Below are positions 55,760 to 64,000 of a stretch of DNA of 64,000 nucleotides, one piece after another (positions within the stretch are counted from its first letter, which is position 1; every line of letters starts with the position of its first letter). Made by a program: the position numbers and the translations under genes. The stretch comes from an uncultured Bryobacteraceae bacterium (lineage in GTDB: Bacteria > Acidobacteriota > Terriglobia > Bryobacterales > Bryobacteraceae), in contig CALJAM010000001.1 of the NCBI GenBank assembly GCA_938027685.1, positions 62,001 to 126,000 of the forward strand. Direction: 5' to 3'. Under the pieces are notes generated by a model. The model did not search any database. It was not told where the DNA came from and was given only the letters and a program-made list of their open reading frames with translations.

Positions 55760-56945
55760 TCTCTGGCTACGTGCGGCTCGAGCAGCGCGTCCCCGCCGAC
55801 CACCTGTTGCGCGGCGGTCCTTGGTCGATGAGGTCCTCGCCGGCCTCTCGCGCCGCTTCGAAACGCTCTTCGCTCGCAGGGGCCGACCCTCCATCCCGCC
55901 CGAACGCCCGCTGCGCGTCCTGCTGCTGGAGCTTTTCTACCCCACCCGTAGTGAGCGATTGCTGGTCGATCAACTCGTCTACAACCTGCTGCTGGGCTGG
56001 CTCGTGGGTCTGGAAATGGACGAGGGATCTCAAACCCGGCCGTCTTCAACAAGAACCGGGACCGGCCGCTCGACACACAGCATACGATGCGGCTCCCGCA
56101 CCACCTGGTCGACTCTTACGCAACAAGCGCCGGCTGCTGGTCAATGAATTGGACCCGGGTGAGTTCTTTCGCCGGATGTTGGCGCTGGCCCAACCGTATC
56201 TTTCCGCTGAGCGCTCGAGGGTGGACAACACGCGGATCGAGCCCTGGACCGGCCAGAAGAGGATCCAGCGCAAGGGGGATCGCGAGCAGGAGGCCGGCGA
56301 TTTCCGCGGCCGGCGGCGGTCGAACCACACGCACCCGTCCGCGACCGATGCCGAGGCGCGGCTGTACCGGAAGGCGCGCGGGGGCTCAGGAGGACCGGCT
56401 GGCCTACTTGGACCATGTGCTGGTGGAGAACCGTCAGGGTCTGATCGTGGAAGCCACGGCCACCACCGCCGACGGTACCGCCGAGGCCGATGCCGCACCG
56501 CTCGCGGCCTACGGGCTCAAGCACCGAAAGCTACGCGCGGTGACGCTGGCGGCCGACCGAACCTATCATGGGCGGATCTGGTCAAGACGTTGCGCGAGCT
56601 GGGTGCGATGGTGCATGCGGCGCAAGGGAGCCGGGCGAGTGCCCTGGATCGGCGGAGCACACGGCATGGCGGCTACCAATTCAGTCCGCGGCGACGGCCG
56701 CTGGTGGAGGATGTTTGCGTGGCTGAAGTGGGTGGCGGGACTGAAGCGGGCGAAGTGGCGCGGGCCGGCCAAGGTGAGCCGGCTGGTGAAGTTTGCGGCG
56801 GCGGCTTACAATCTCCGGCGCCTGTCCAGGCTGCAGCTTCGAGCGGCGCGAGGGCGCGTGAGCAACCCCGCCGAAGCGCCGCCAAAGGCCCGGGTAGGGT
56901 GGCTGCGGACCGACCGGACGGGCGCACAACCCGCCCTCTGAGGTC
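55760..56945 (+). pseudogene. Decayed IS5-family-like transposase (DUF772/DDE)
   Basis: Fragments in order, jumping between at least two frames: MRLEQRVPADHLLR, SLVDEVLAGLSRRFETLFARRGRPSIPPERPLR, RSERLLVDQLVYNLLLGWLVGLEMD, VFNKNRDRPLDTQHTMR, GDFRGRRRSNHTHPSATDAEARLYRKA, LAYLDHVLVENRQGLIVEA, KHRKLRAVTLAADRTYH, TLRELGAMVHAAQGSR, RRRPLVEDVC then FAWLKWVAGLKRAKWRG and FAAAAYNLRRLSRL. Roughly five frameshifts. The 5' side near 55666 has a short GGGCCCGTTGAGAAA that could be a left end, but no matching right end was found. Confidence 0.75.
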
Positions 56946-57010
56946 CCGCCGGCATCTGATTAGTTGCGACCGAGTAACTCATCGCTTCGCGCGAACACCT
57001 TGGTTCAACA

Positions 57011-57031
57011 GGCCCCTGACTAGCAGGGGTC
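57011..57031 (-). terminator. Possible weak terminator behind the molybdoenzyme gene
   Basis: Stem CCCCTG (57013-57018) / CAGGGG (57024-57029), 5-nt loop, 174 nt beyond the minus-strand stop at 57205. Read on the minus strand it is followed by CCTGTTG, too poor in U to be a strong intrinsic terminator. Confidence 0.25.
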
Positions 57032-57204
57032 GGCCGTGTCAAGCGATACCGAATCCTGGGTATCTTGGCCGTTGGGGTGTAAGCTCCTTTCCCCTTCAGG
57101 AGCTGTCGTCGAACTGGGAGATGCGGCTTACGCCCTACTCGCTTTTACGCAGGCAGCTTTGCCTCACGTCGCTCGTCCGCCTGTTTACGGCTGCGTCCGC
57201 CCGA

Positions 57205-60200
57205 TCAAGCCGGTGAGAGTACCACTTTGGTGTCGTAGAACACGGCGCTTCCGCCCACCACGTCGCTCAAACAGGTGTTGCGCAGGTAGTCGTCAAGGCG
57301 CATGACGGCGTTGGCATGGAAGCCCGCGGCCCGACGGGGATCGCGGGGGATCAGCTGGCCGTCGATCACCACGTCCAGAGCGCCGTAGGCGAAGTGGCCG
57401 TAGCCGAGTACAAAATTGATGACCCCGGGACGGATGCCTTCCGTGGTGCGGATCCGACCCACCACGGGAATGCGGATCCCATTGCCGAGATCCCAACTGG
57501 ATTCCGGGTTGGTCGCCGAGAGGACCCAAGCTTTCTGGTTATCGCGCAAGCCTAGGCGAGCCGCATCGCTGGGATGGATTTCGATAAAGTTTTCCGGTTG
57601 AATAGCTGTGAGCCAGTAGTTAGAGATCGTGCGGCTCTTGGTGTGCAGGATGGTGCGGCTCGTGATCAGATGGAGCGTTGCGCCGGCGTGCTCGATGGGA
57701 CGGCCCAGCGAATCGGCCACGGGGACGTAGGCCGCGTGTCCTTTCAGCCACTCGCCGGTCATCGAATTCCGCAAGGTGGCGGCTTTTTCCAGGTAAATGT
57801 TCACGAGTTTCCCATACTTGTTACGGACCTGCTCGCCCACCCAGGCGTACTCGTAAGGCCACCAGCGTCCGCCGCGGTTGAGCACGTAGATCACTTTGCG
57901 CCACCATGCATCGCCCACGACGCGCTGCCAGCGTTCGGGGTCGAACATGCTGCGGGGCAGATGGGAACGCGCCTGAAGGAAGATGCGGACCTCCTCGTCG
58001 CTTGCGTCCGGACAGACATCGGCGGCTGAATCGCCGTAAGCGATGTTGGCAACCATCCTCAGGTAAAAGTCCTCGGGTCGCGTCAGATCGCCGGCCGATC
58101 CGAAACCACCCGGGCCGAAGCCCGGCATGCCCAGCTGTTCGGCGATGGCCAGCAGCAGAGCTTCCAGCGAGATGGGCATTTCTTCGCCGTAGACGCGGAC
58201 GGTTTCGTTCGGGCTGGCGATGGCCGGCTGGCGCACGGGCGAGACCCGGTGCACGATGGAGGGGTGCGTGCGGTGGAACTCCCAACGCTCCAGATAAGTG
58301 AGGTCGGGGAAGATGTAATCGGCGTACATGCTGGTCTCGCCGATGGTGATGTCGATGGCGACGAAGAGCGGTATCTTCGAGGTGTCCTGGAGGATCGGGA
58401 TCAATGCATGCCCGGCAGGTAGGGCGTAGACGGGGCTGCCCATGTACAGGAACAGAGCTTTGATGGGATAGGGGTACTGGTCGCCCGCCGAGGGGATCAC
58501 TTCCTGATAGATGTCGCTCGCCAAGGGATACCACGGCCGCTTGGCGGGATACCCGGCAAAGAGCGTGCTGCTTTCGTAACTGGTCTCCGAGCGGATGAGC
58601 GTGATGCCGAAGGGAGTGATGGGGGAAGGATGCGCGCTAAGCTGGAACGGCCGACCCGTGCCGCCGGATTCTCCATAACTGCCGCCGCTGTAAATCAGGC
58701 CGCCCTTCCAGTCGAGGTTACCGATCAAGAGGTTGAGCGCGTAAACGGCCAGCACGTTGTAAAACCCGTTGGTGTGCTGGGAGACGCCGCGATGGATTTC
58801 GGCCACGGCACGCTTTCCGTGCGAAGTGAATTCCTCCGCCAGTGCGACGACGTCGCTTGGTTGGACACCGCAGATTTCGGCCCACTCAGCGACGGTTTTC
58901 GAACGGGCTTCCTCCCAGAGAATCTGTAATCCGCTTTTAACGCGAATTCCACGGATGACCGTATCTACGAAGAGATCGCCTTCGGCGGGGTTCTGTGCGT
59001 CGTCGGACTTGAAGGCGATCGGTTCGTCCCGACGGAGGCAAACGAAGGTATCCGCGTCGCCCCCCAATCCGATCTCGGACGCGCGCAAGAAAGCACCCGG
59101 GCGCCCGTCGGCCTCGATCTTGACCAGCCAGGTGGCATTGGTCCACGTGGGTTCTCCGTCCGCAGCCGCCGCGGCCCGGTTGGCGTTGGCGAGGTAGCGG
59201 GCGTCGTAGCGACTGTTCTCGATGATCCATCGGATCATGGCCAACGCTAGGGCGGCATCGGTGCCGGGCTTGATGGGCACCCATCTCCACGCCTTGGCCG
59301 CCGCGGTGCTGAAGCGCGGGTCCACGACCGCGAGCTTGAGCCGTCCGGCGGCCAGCCCCTGCATGATCTGTTTCGCCTTCAGCGTGGGGCCGTAGTTGGC
59401 CTCCATCACATTCGCGCCCCAATAAATGATGAACTCGGCCTGGGAGGTGTCGGCCATCCAGTACGCCTTCGCGCCCCCGCTCCATTTCCCCCCGCTGGGA
59501 GCGTCCGCCATGGCTTTGCCGGCGAAATAGATCGAGCCCTGGCAGACCGTAGTGTGGCCGTGTGCGTTGACCGAGCCGAAACTGGTCCGCACGAAGCGGC
59601 TGATGAAATCCGAGCGGCCGGCTTTGAGACGGCCCCAGTTGAAGACGAATTGGTTGTTGATCGGGCCGAGGTCGGGGTGGTCGGGATCGATCAGGTGTTT
59701 GAGATTCGCCGCGTGCTTGGCTTTAAAGTCGGCCAACGTGATTTTCTTGGCCTGCAGCAACGCGACGTCCGCAGCCATCTCCGCGAAGACTTTCGGATCT
59801 CGTAGCGACCAGATTTCGCGTAGGCCGGGGACACGGCGGTTTTCCCAGGGGAAGAGATTGCCGCCTTCGACAATCTCGCTCACGGCTTGGTGGAAGGGAA
59901 TCGTGATCCAGCGGTTGGAGCCGCGAGGCCCGGCCCGTTTGAGCACTTTCACGACCCGGTAGGGGTCGTAGGCGGTCTGTAAGCCGGCTTGACCTCTGGG
60001 GCAGAGACTGCTCCGAACGCGGGCGGCCGTTTCGACGGGTGTATTCCACGGGATGTGGGGAAACATTGTGCGCGGCGCGTAAGGATTGCCGTCGATCTTG
60101 ACGGCAACGCCGTGGCGGATGCGCACCTTGATCTCGCATCCCGTGTTGCACTGCAGGCACGTGGAATATATGTATTCGGCGGCATTGGGCGCTTCCGTGC

Positions 60201-60327
60201 CGGCGGTTTGCGCCTGAGCGCCTGCTACGGCGGCGAGCACGGAGCTCCCTAACAAAGCCGAGCTCTTCAGCACATCCCGGCGCGCCAGTTCCGGTTGACA
60301 AAGCTCGCTATTCTTTTCTGCCGTCAC
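57205..60327 (-). CDS. Tat-exported molybdopterin oxidoreductase, TtrA/PsrA-like
   Basis: 1040 residues from ATG 60327. Tat leader around LARRDVLKSSALLGSSVLA. [4Fe-4S] ligands CLQCNTGCEIKV and a later SSLCPRGQ; molybdenum ligand Cys in HTTVCQGS (a TGC codon, not UGA). Bis-MGD-binding stretches include KLAVVDPRFSTAAAKAWRWVPIKPGTDAALALAMIRWI and the C-terminal domain SRTISNYWLTAIQPENFIEIHPSDAARLGL. The family includes tetrathionate, polysulfide and arsenate reductases; the substrate cannot be told from sequence. The Fe-S partner is upstream, but no NrfD-type membrane subunit follows; IS debris does. Confidence 0.88.
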   Translation of the reverse strand: MTAEKNSELCQPELARRDVLKSSALLGSSVLAAVAGAQAQTAGTEAPNAAEYIYSTCLQCNTGCEIKVRIRHGVAVKIDGNPYAPRTMFPHIPWNTPVETAARVRSSLCPRGQAGLQTAYDPYRVVKVLKRAGPRGSNRWITIPFHQAVSEIVEGGNLFPWENRRVPGLREIWSLRDPKVFAEMAADVALLQAKKITLADFKAKHAANLKHLIDPDHPDLGPINNQFVFNWGRLKAGRSDFISRFVRTSFGSVNAHGHTTVCQGSIYFAGKAMADAPSGGKWSGGAKAYWMADTSQAEFIIYWGANVMEANYGPTLKAKQIMQGLAAGRLKLAVVDPRFSTAAAKAWRWVPIKPGTDAALALAMIRWIIENSRYDARYLANANRAAAAADGEPTWTNATWLVKIEADGRPGAFLRASEIGLGGDADTFVCLRRDEPIAFKSDDAQNPAEGDLFVDTVIRGIRVKSGLQILWEEARSKTVAEWAEICGVQPSDVVALAEEFTSHGKRAVAEIHRGVSQHTNGFYNVLAVYALNLLIGNLDWKGGLIYSGGSYGESGGTGRPFQLSAHPSPITPFGITLIRSETSYESSTLFAGYPAKRPWYPLASDIYQEVIPSAGDQYPYPIKALFLYMGSPVYALPAGHALIPILQDTSKIPLFVAIDITIGETSMYADYIFPDLTYLERWEFHRTHPSIVHRVSPVRQPAIASPNETVRVYGEEMPISLEALLLAIAEQLGMPGFGPGGFGSAGDLTRPEDFYLRMVANIAYGDSAADVCPDASDEEVRIFLQARSHLPRSMFDPERWQRVVGDAWWRKVIYVLNRGGRWWPYEYAWVGEQVRNKYGKLVNIYLEKAATLRNSMTGEWLKGHAAYVPVADSLGRPIEHAGATLHLITSRTILHTKSRTISNYWLTAIQPENFIEIHPSDAARLGLRDNQKAWVLSATNPESSWDLGNGIRIPVVGRIRTTEGIRPGVINFVLGYGHFAYGALDVVIDGQLIPRDPRRAAGFHANAVMRLDDYLRNTCLSDVVGGSAVFYDTKVVLSPA

Positions 60328-60337
60328 GACTCCCTCC

Positions 60338-61231
60338 TCAGTAATGGCAGTTCGTGCAGGCTGCCTGCGGTGTGGTGGCGAAAGGTTCCGCCAGGTAATA
60401 CACCCGAGGCGAAGTCCCCAGCTCGGCCTTGTGCCGAATGGCTCTGTTCTTAGCCAGTAGTTCGCTGACCAGGCTCTTGGAATCGCCGGCGTCGCCGAAG
60501 TACATGGCCCTACCGATGCAGGTGCTGACGCAGGCCGGCAGCATTCCGGCTTCGAGCAGGTGCAGACAGAAATGACACTTGCGAGCGGCTCCTACCAGCT
60601 CCCCACGGCGCCAGGTGCGTCCGTACTCGCGGAACTCGACCTGCTCATAGGGTTGGACGGCGGGCGTACCCTCAGTGAACGCGCGCCCGTCTTCGATGTG
60701 GATGGCGTTGTAAGGACAGGCGGCCGCGGCGGCTCGAGCGTAGGGACCTTTCAGCCGCGTGTAATCCAGTTCGACGATGCCGTCCGGTCGCTTGCGAATC
60801 ATGCCCTCGGGCACAGCCTTCGCGCAAGGCGGGTTGTCGCAGTGCATGCAGTTGGCGGGTTTGAAGGTGTCCGCGATCCACTCGCCGCGGCCGGACTCGA
60901 TGCGGCGCACCCAGCGATAGGAACCGGCTGGTCCAACCGCATTTTCGGCACGACAGGCGACGGTGCAAGCATTACAACCTAGGCACTTGCGCGTGTCGAC
61001 CACCATGACCCAACGCCGCCGGTCCGGAGATCGGGCCAGCGCGGCATCCAGGTCGGCCAGCATCCTGACGATCTCGTTCCCGGGTGCATCCGGCAGGGCG
61101 GGCGCTGCACTCGCTTTCGGCGAATTGACGACCCGATGCAGCGTCAGGCCGCCGGCCGCAGCCAAAGCGGCCTTTCGCAGGAATGAGCGGCGAGGGCTTT
61201 TCACGGGGCTGTTTTCAGTTGGCATCGCCAT
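60338..61231 (-). CDS. Tat-exported four-cluster ferredoxin subunit (TtrB/PsrB-like)
   Basis: 297 residues from ATG 61231 (AGAGGA 8 nt upstream); ATG 61225 is also possible. Tat leader SPRRSFLRKAALAAAGG. Fe-S ligands: CLGCNACTVAC near residue 84, CMHCDNPPCAKAVPEG, AAACPYNA, CHFC and CVSTCIG, consistent with four [4Fe-4S] clusters shuttling electrons to the molybdenum subunit. The last residues read ACTNCHY, a CxxCH haem-c-type motif at the very C-terminus, unusual for this family. Ends 10 nt before the molybdoenzyme gene. The 370-nt region upstream (61232-61601) contains only promoter-type sequence. Confidence 0.88.
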   Translation of the reverse strand: MAMPTENSPVKSPRRSFLRKAALAAAGGLTLHRVVNSPKASAAPALPDAPGNEIVRMLADLDAALARSPDRRRWVMVVDTRKCLGCNACTVACRAENAVGPAGSYRWVRRIESGRGEWIADTFKPANCMHCDNPPCAKAVPEGMIRKRPDGIVELDYTRLKGPYARAAAAACPYNAIHIEDGRAFTEGTPAVQPYEQVEFREYGRTWRRGELVGAARKCHFCLHLLEAGMLPACVSTCIGRAMYFGDAGDSKSLVSELLAKNRAIRHKAELGTSPRVYYLAEPFATTPQAACTNCHY

Positions 61232-61534
61232 ACTCGCGGTCCTCTGCGTTGAAATCAACAACGGCGATTTGCAACACCGCCTTCTGCTCCTGGTTCAGGA
61301 TAACTCAGTCCGGTTCGCTTGGCAAGTCCGCCACAGCGTGGCGCGCTTTCTGCTCGCCGAAACGCAGCGTTCCTCGGCCTAACGACGGCTCCGTCCCGCG
61401 CAAGCGCGGCCCTGCACAGCCGCCTCGGCTCCGCCGGCCGAGAGCGCGTCAAAGCCGACCAAGCTCCGCCGGCGTCCCCAGCGGCCTGTGGCCGAATGCG
61501 ACGACCACGCTGTGCCTGGTTCACAGCCCGACTC

Positions 61535-61564
61535 TTGACGGCTGCGGTCGCGCGGGAGTACAGT
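61535..61564 (+). promoter_or_regulatory. Promoter of the TonB-dependent receptor
   Basis: TTGACG (61535-61540), 18-nt spacer, TACAGT (61559-61564); GGAGG at 61592-61596 then serves GTG 61602. The rest of 61232-61534 shows no gene or riboswitch I can recognise. Confidence 0.5.
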
Positions 61565-61601
61565 CATGGTGTCAGGGGCAAGTTGAGCAACGGAGGTTAG
61601 C

Positions 61602-64000
61602 GTGAGGCAGCGCACACTCAGGCTGGTATTCCTGATGCTCTATCTGGGCGGTCTCTCCAGTCTCCTCGCCCAGTTCGGAGGCACAGGAACCATTCAGGGC
61701 CTGGTCACGGATCCCTCGGGAGCGGTGGTGCCGGGGGCTACTGTGACCGCAGAAAACGTCGCGACGGGAGTCAAGACGTCGCGGCAGACGACAGCCGCCG
61801 GGCTGTACGTGCTTGCACCGCTGGCGCCGGGAGTTTACACGCTCACCGCCAGCGCTGCGGGCTTCAAACCGACCGTACGCGAACGCGTCGTAGTGGATGC
61901 GCTCGGCACTGTGGAAGTCAACTTCAGACTTGAGATCGGTCCCACGGCCGAGCAGGTCACCGTCACGGATGTCATCCCGCCACTTAACACCGCGGACGCA
62001 CGGATGGGGCAGACCTTGCGCAACGAGGTTTACACTGCTCTGCCTCTGGCCATGGGCACCGCGCCTCGGGACCCCACGGCGTTTGTGCGGCTGATGCCCG
62101 GCATTTCCGGAACCGGCGGGACCTACAGCGCGGGAAACGTTCTCGCCGCCCAGCCCAACTCGCAGGAGGTCTTTATCGAGGGACTCCCGCTGACCGACCC
62201 CGCCGTACAGGGCGAGGTGCGCTATCTCTCGCTCGCCGTCTCGGTCGAGGCGATCGACCAGTTCCAGTTGGAGACGGCAAACGCCCCGGTACAGTACGGC
62301 GGAGCGGGCAGCACGAACTTCGTGCTGAAATCCGGCGGCAACGATTTCCATGGCACGCTTTACGAGTATTTCCGCAACGACAAGCTGGACGCTCGCGGCT
62401 TCTTCGCTTCCCGTCGCCCGACGCACCGGCAGAACGAATTCGGCTTGAATCTCTCCGGCCCGCTGGTCCGTAACCGCATCTTCTTCTTCGGCAACTACGA
62501 CGGCTACCGGTACCGCACCCAAACGCAGCCTGCGTTCTATTCCATCCCGACCGAACCGGCTCGACGGGGTGACTTCAGCGCCTTCCCGGTGGGGATCTTC
62601 GATCCTGCGACCACCGATTGTTCACGAGGACCCTGCACGCGCAGTCCGTTCCCGGCTAACCGCATCCCGCTCAGCCGTATCTCGCCGATTTCGAATTATT
62701 TCCAATCCTTTCTGCCGCCCACGACAAACAGTAACTTACAAAACAACTATTTGAGTTCGGTCAACGTGGGCTACAACAACGACAGCACGACGGATAAAGT
62801 CGATTTTTACCTGGCTGACAGGCAGCAAATCTACTGGCTCTATACGCGCGGACGGCGCAAACAGGCCACGCCCTACCGCTACGGCACGCTTCCGCTGCCC
62901 TACGCCGATGCGCGCAAGGTGACGGAAGTGCCCACGAGTTCGCAGATCCGCCACACCTACGTGCCGACGGCGAACACGGTCAACCAGCTCAGCTTCGGAC
63001 TGGCGCGCTTCGGCGGTTGGATCGAGAACGTCACGATGGAGGGCAAGTACCCGCAGAAGGCCGGTCTGAAGGGCCTGCCTCCCGGTGAGGCCGATTCTTC
63101 GTTCCCCGAGATCAGCTTCAGCGGGCCGAACTCTCCCAGCGGCTGGCGGGGAACCAACTCGCGAGCCAACGAGGAAGTGCACAACACGTTCACCCTCCAG
63201 GACAACCTGCAATGGACACGCGGTCGCCATTCGTTGAGCCTGGGCTTCCAGACGCAGCGCATGCAGGTGAACATAAAGGAACGGCGCTACGGAAGCCTGG
63301 CGACGTGGAACTTCAGCAATACACAGACGGCCGGCTTCGACAGCCGGGGCACGCTCCTTACCAATACGGGCAACAGCTATGCCAGTTACCTGCTGGGTTA
63401 CGTCAACTCGGCCACCATCGTAGAAGACTGGGTGGTGGGCACGGGCGGGCGTTACCGCACCTATGCCTGGTGGATCCATGACAACTGGAAGCTGCTTCCC
63501 CGCCTGACGTTGAATCTTGGTTTGCGTTACGACATCATGACGCCGTATGTGGAGGTTCGGGACCGGATGTCCTTCTTCAATCCGTCGGTTCCGAATCCCG
63601 CCGTCGGTGGTTACCCAGGGGTGTTAATGTTCGCAGGCTACGGTCCGAACAGCTGCATGTGCCGAACGCCTGTCAGGACCTACTACAACAACTTCCAGCC
63701 GCGCGTAGGCATGGCGCTTTCGTTGAGCTCCCGAACCGTCTTACGCGCAGGCTACTCGATTTCTTCGACCCATCGCGGAGCGGTCGGCGGCCGCGGCGGC
63801 GGCCGCACCGGCACGGGCCTGCTGGGCTATTCGGCGCAAGCCTCCTTCACCAGTCTGGACGGCGGCATCAGCCCGGCCTTCGACTGGGACGACGGCGTTC
63901 CCCCTTACCAGAAAGCTCCCTTCTTCGAGCCCACTTTGAACAGCGGTTTCTACGTGGGCAAGCCGCAGGGCGGTTCGGTGACCTACGGGGACCCATTGAT
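61602..64000 (+). CDS. Oar-like TonB-dependent receptor (cut by right edge)
   Basis: Outer-membrane transporter; 799 codons visible from GTG 61602, then the window ends. Signal peptide (LRLVFLMLYLGGLSSLLAQ), carboxypeptidase-regulatory-like domain ~30-110 (GLVTDPSGAVVPGATVTAENV, GFKPTVRERVVVD), a plug domain ~115-235 (LMPGISGTGG, FIEGLPLTDP, STNFVLKSGGNDFHG) and the start of the beta-barrel (FFGNYDGYRYRTQ, LRYDIMTPY). This architecture is abundant in Acidobacteriota and is thought to import large glycans or peptides. No TonB box is certain. Neighbour of the molybdoenzyme pair but on the other strand. Confidence 0.9.
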   Translation, partial: MRQRTLRLVFLMLYLGGLSSLLAQFGGTGTIQGLVTDPSGAVVPGATVTAENVATGVKTSRQTTAAGLYVLAPLAPGVYTLTASAAGFKPTVRERVVVDALGTVEVNFRLEIGPTAEQVTVTDVIPPLNTADARMGQTLRNEVYTALPLAMGTAPRDPTAFVRLMPGISGTGGTYSAGNVLAAQPNSQEVFIEGLPLTDPAVQGEVRYLSLAVSVEAIDQFQLETANAPVQYGGAGSTNFVLKSGGNDFHGTLYEYFRNDKLDARGFFASRRPTHRQNEFGLNLSGPLVRNRIFFFGNYDGYRYRTQTQPAFYSIPTEPARRGDFSAFPVGIFDPATTDCSRGPCTRSPFPANRIPLSRISPISNYFQSFLPPTTNSNLQNNYLSSVNVGYNNDSTTDKVDFYLADRQQIYWLYTRGRRKQATPYRYGTLPLPYADARKVTEVPTSSQIRHTYVPTANTVNQLSFGLARFGGWIENVTMEGKYPQKAGLKGLPPGEADSSFPEISFSGPNSPSGWRGTNSRANEEVHNTFTLQDNLQWTRGRHSLSLGFQTQRMQVNIKERRYGSLATWNFSNTQTAGFDSRGTLLTNTGNSYASYLLGYVNSATIVEDWVVGTGGRYRTYAWWIHDNWKLLPRLTLNLGLRYDIMTPYVEVRDRMSFFNPSVPNPAVGGYPGVLMFAGYGPNSCMCRTPVRTYYNNFQPRVGMALSLSSRTVLRAGYSISSTHRGAVGGRGGGRTGTGLLGYSAQASFTSLDGGISPAFDWDDGVPPYQKAPFFEPTLNSGFYVGKPQGGSVTYGDPL

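Noticed and set aside
58769-59197. Possible selenocysteine use in the molybdoenzyme
   Set aside because: The molybdenum-ligand codon (HTTVCQGS) is TGC and the frame has no internal UGA.
61232-61601. Possible riboswitch before the TonB-dependent receptor
   Set aside because: Only a sigma70-like promoter and a ribosome site are recognisable; no conserved cobalamin or other aptamer sequence was seen.

Overview
The window is high-GC bacterial chromosome, gene-dense on both strands. It most likely comes from an Acidobacteriota, perhaps the Solibacteres/Bryobacterales group. The pointers are an Oar-like TonB-dependent receptor with an N-terminal carboxypeptidase-regulatory domain, an SBBP beta-propeller protein, a hopanoid operon, exported oxidoreductases with Tat-like leaders, and several small secreted proteins of no recognised family. 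The phylum is an inference from gene content; there is no rRNA or phylogenetic marker analysis behind it.

Layout. 1-5.3 kb: start of ftsK (cut by the left edge), uppP, secreted or membrane proteins of unknown function, and a terminator with a possible small RNA. 5.3-9.0 kb: a metallo-beta-lactamase-fold hydrolase, an S9 peptidase and an exported methyltransferase-like protein. 9.1-18.8 kb: one long operon for isoprenoid and hopanoid synthesis, ispH-shc-hpnH-hpnA-hpnG-two zinc dehydrogenases-hpnC-hpnD, with mostly overlapping or touching genes. hpnE, needed to finish squalene, is not here; rmuC follows. 20.2-26.1 kb: an L-Ala-D/L-Glu epimerase and NlpC/P60 peptidase pair (murein peptide processing), a Gfo/Idh/MocA oxidoreductase and aconitase. 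26.2-32.4 kb: glycolate oxidase subunits GlcF and GlcE, a phosphoribosyltransferase, and a four-subunit 2-oxoacid:ferredoxin oxidoreductase (korDABC).

32.4-44.0 kb is almost entirely minus strand: a YbaK-type deacylase, an ArnE/ArnF-like small membrane protein pair, a BNR-repeat protein, a ZIP transporter, an EF-G paralogue, a coiled-coil zinc-ribbon protein, and an envelope-glycan-type group (SDR, GT4, GT39/ArnT-like, AsnB-like amidotransferase). 44.2-53.8 kb: a sulfatase-modifying-factor/PL11-like fusion, selB, an SBBP protein, queA and tsaD starting divergently on the same CATG, and a secreted protein of unknown function. 53.8-57.2 kb: an intact tRNA-Ser(GGA) followed by two heavily decayed transposase genes (IS701-like and IS5-like). 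57.2-61.2 kb: a Tat-exported molybdopterin oxidoreductase and its iron-sulfur subunit, with no membrane anchor subunit next to them. 61.6 kb to the right edge: a TonB-dependent receptor, truncated.

The best leads are the two dehydrogenases inside the hopanoid operon, the SUMF1/PL11 fusion with an altered active site, the EF-G paralogue lacking the G3 histidine, the orphan molybdoenzyme pair beside an IS graveyard, the exported epimerase, the possible sRNA near 4.0 kb, and a set of genes whose -10 box lies 7-9 nt before the start codon. No CRISPR array, prophage or restriction/defence locus was seen.
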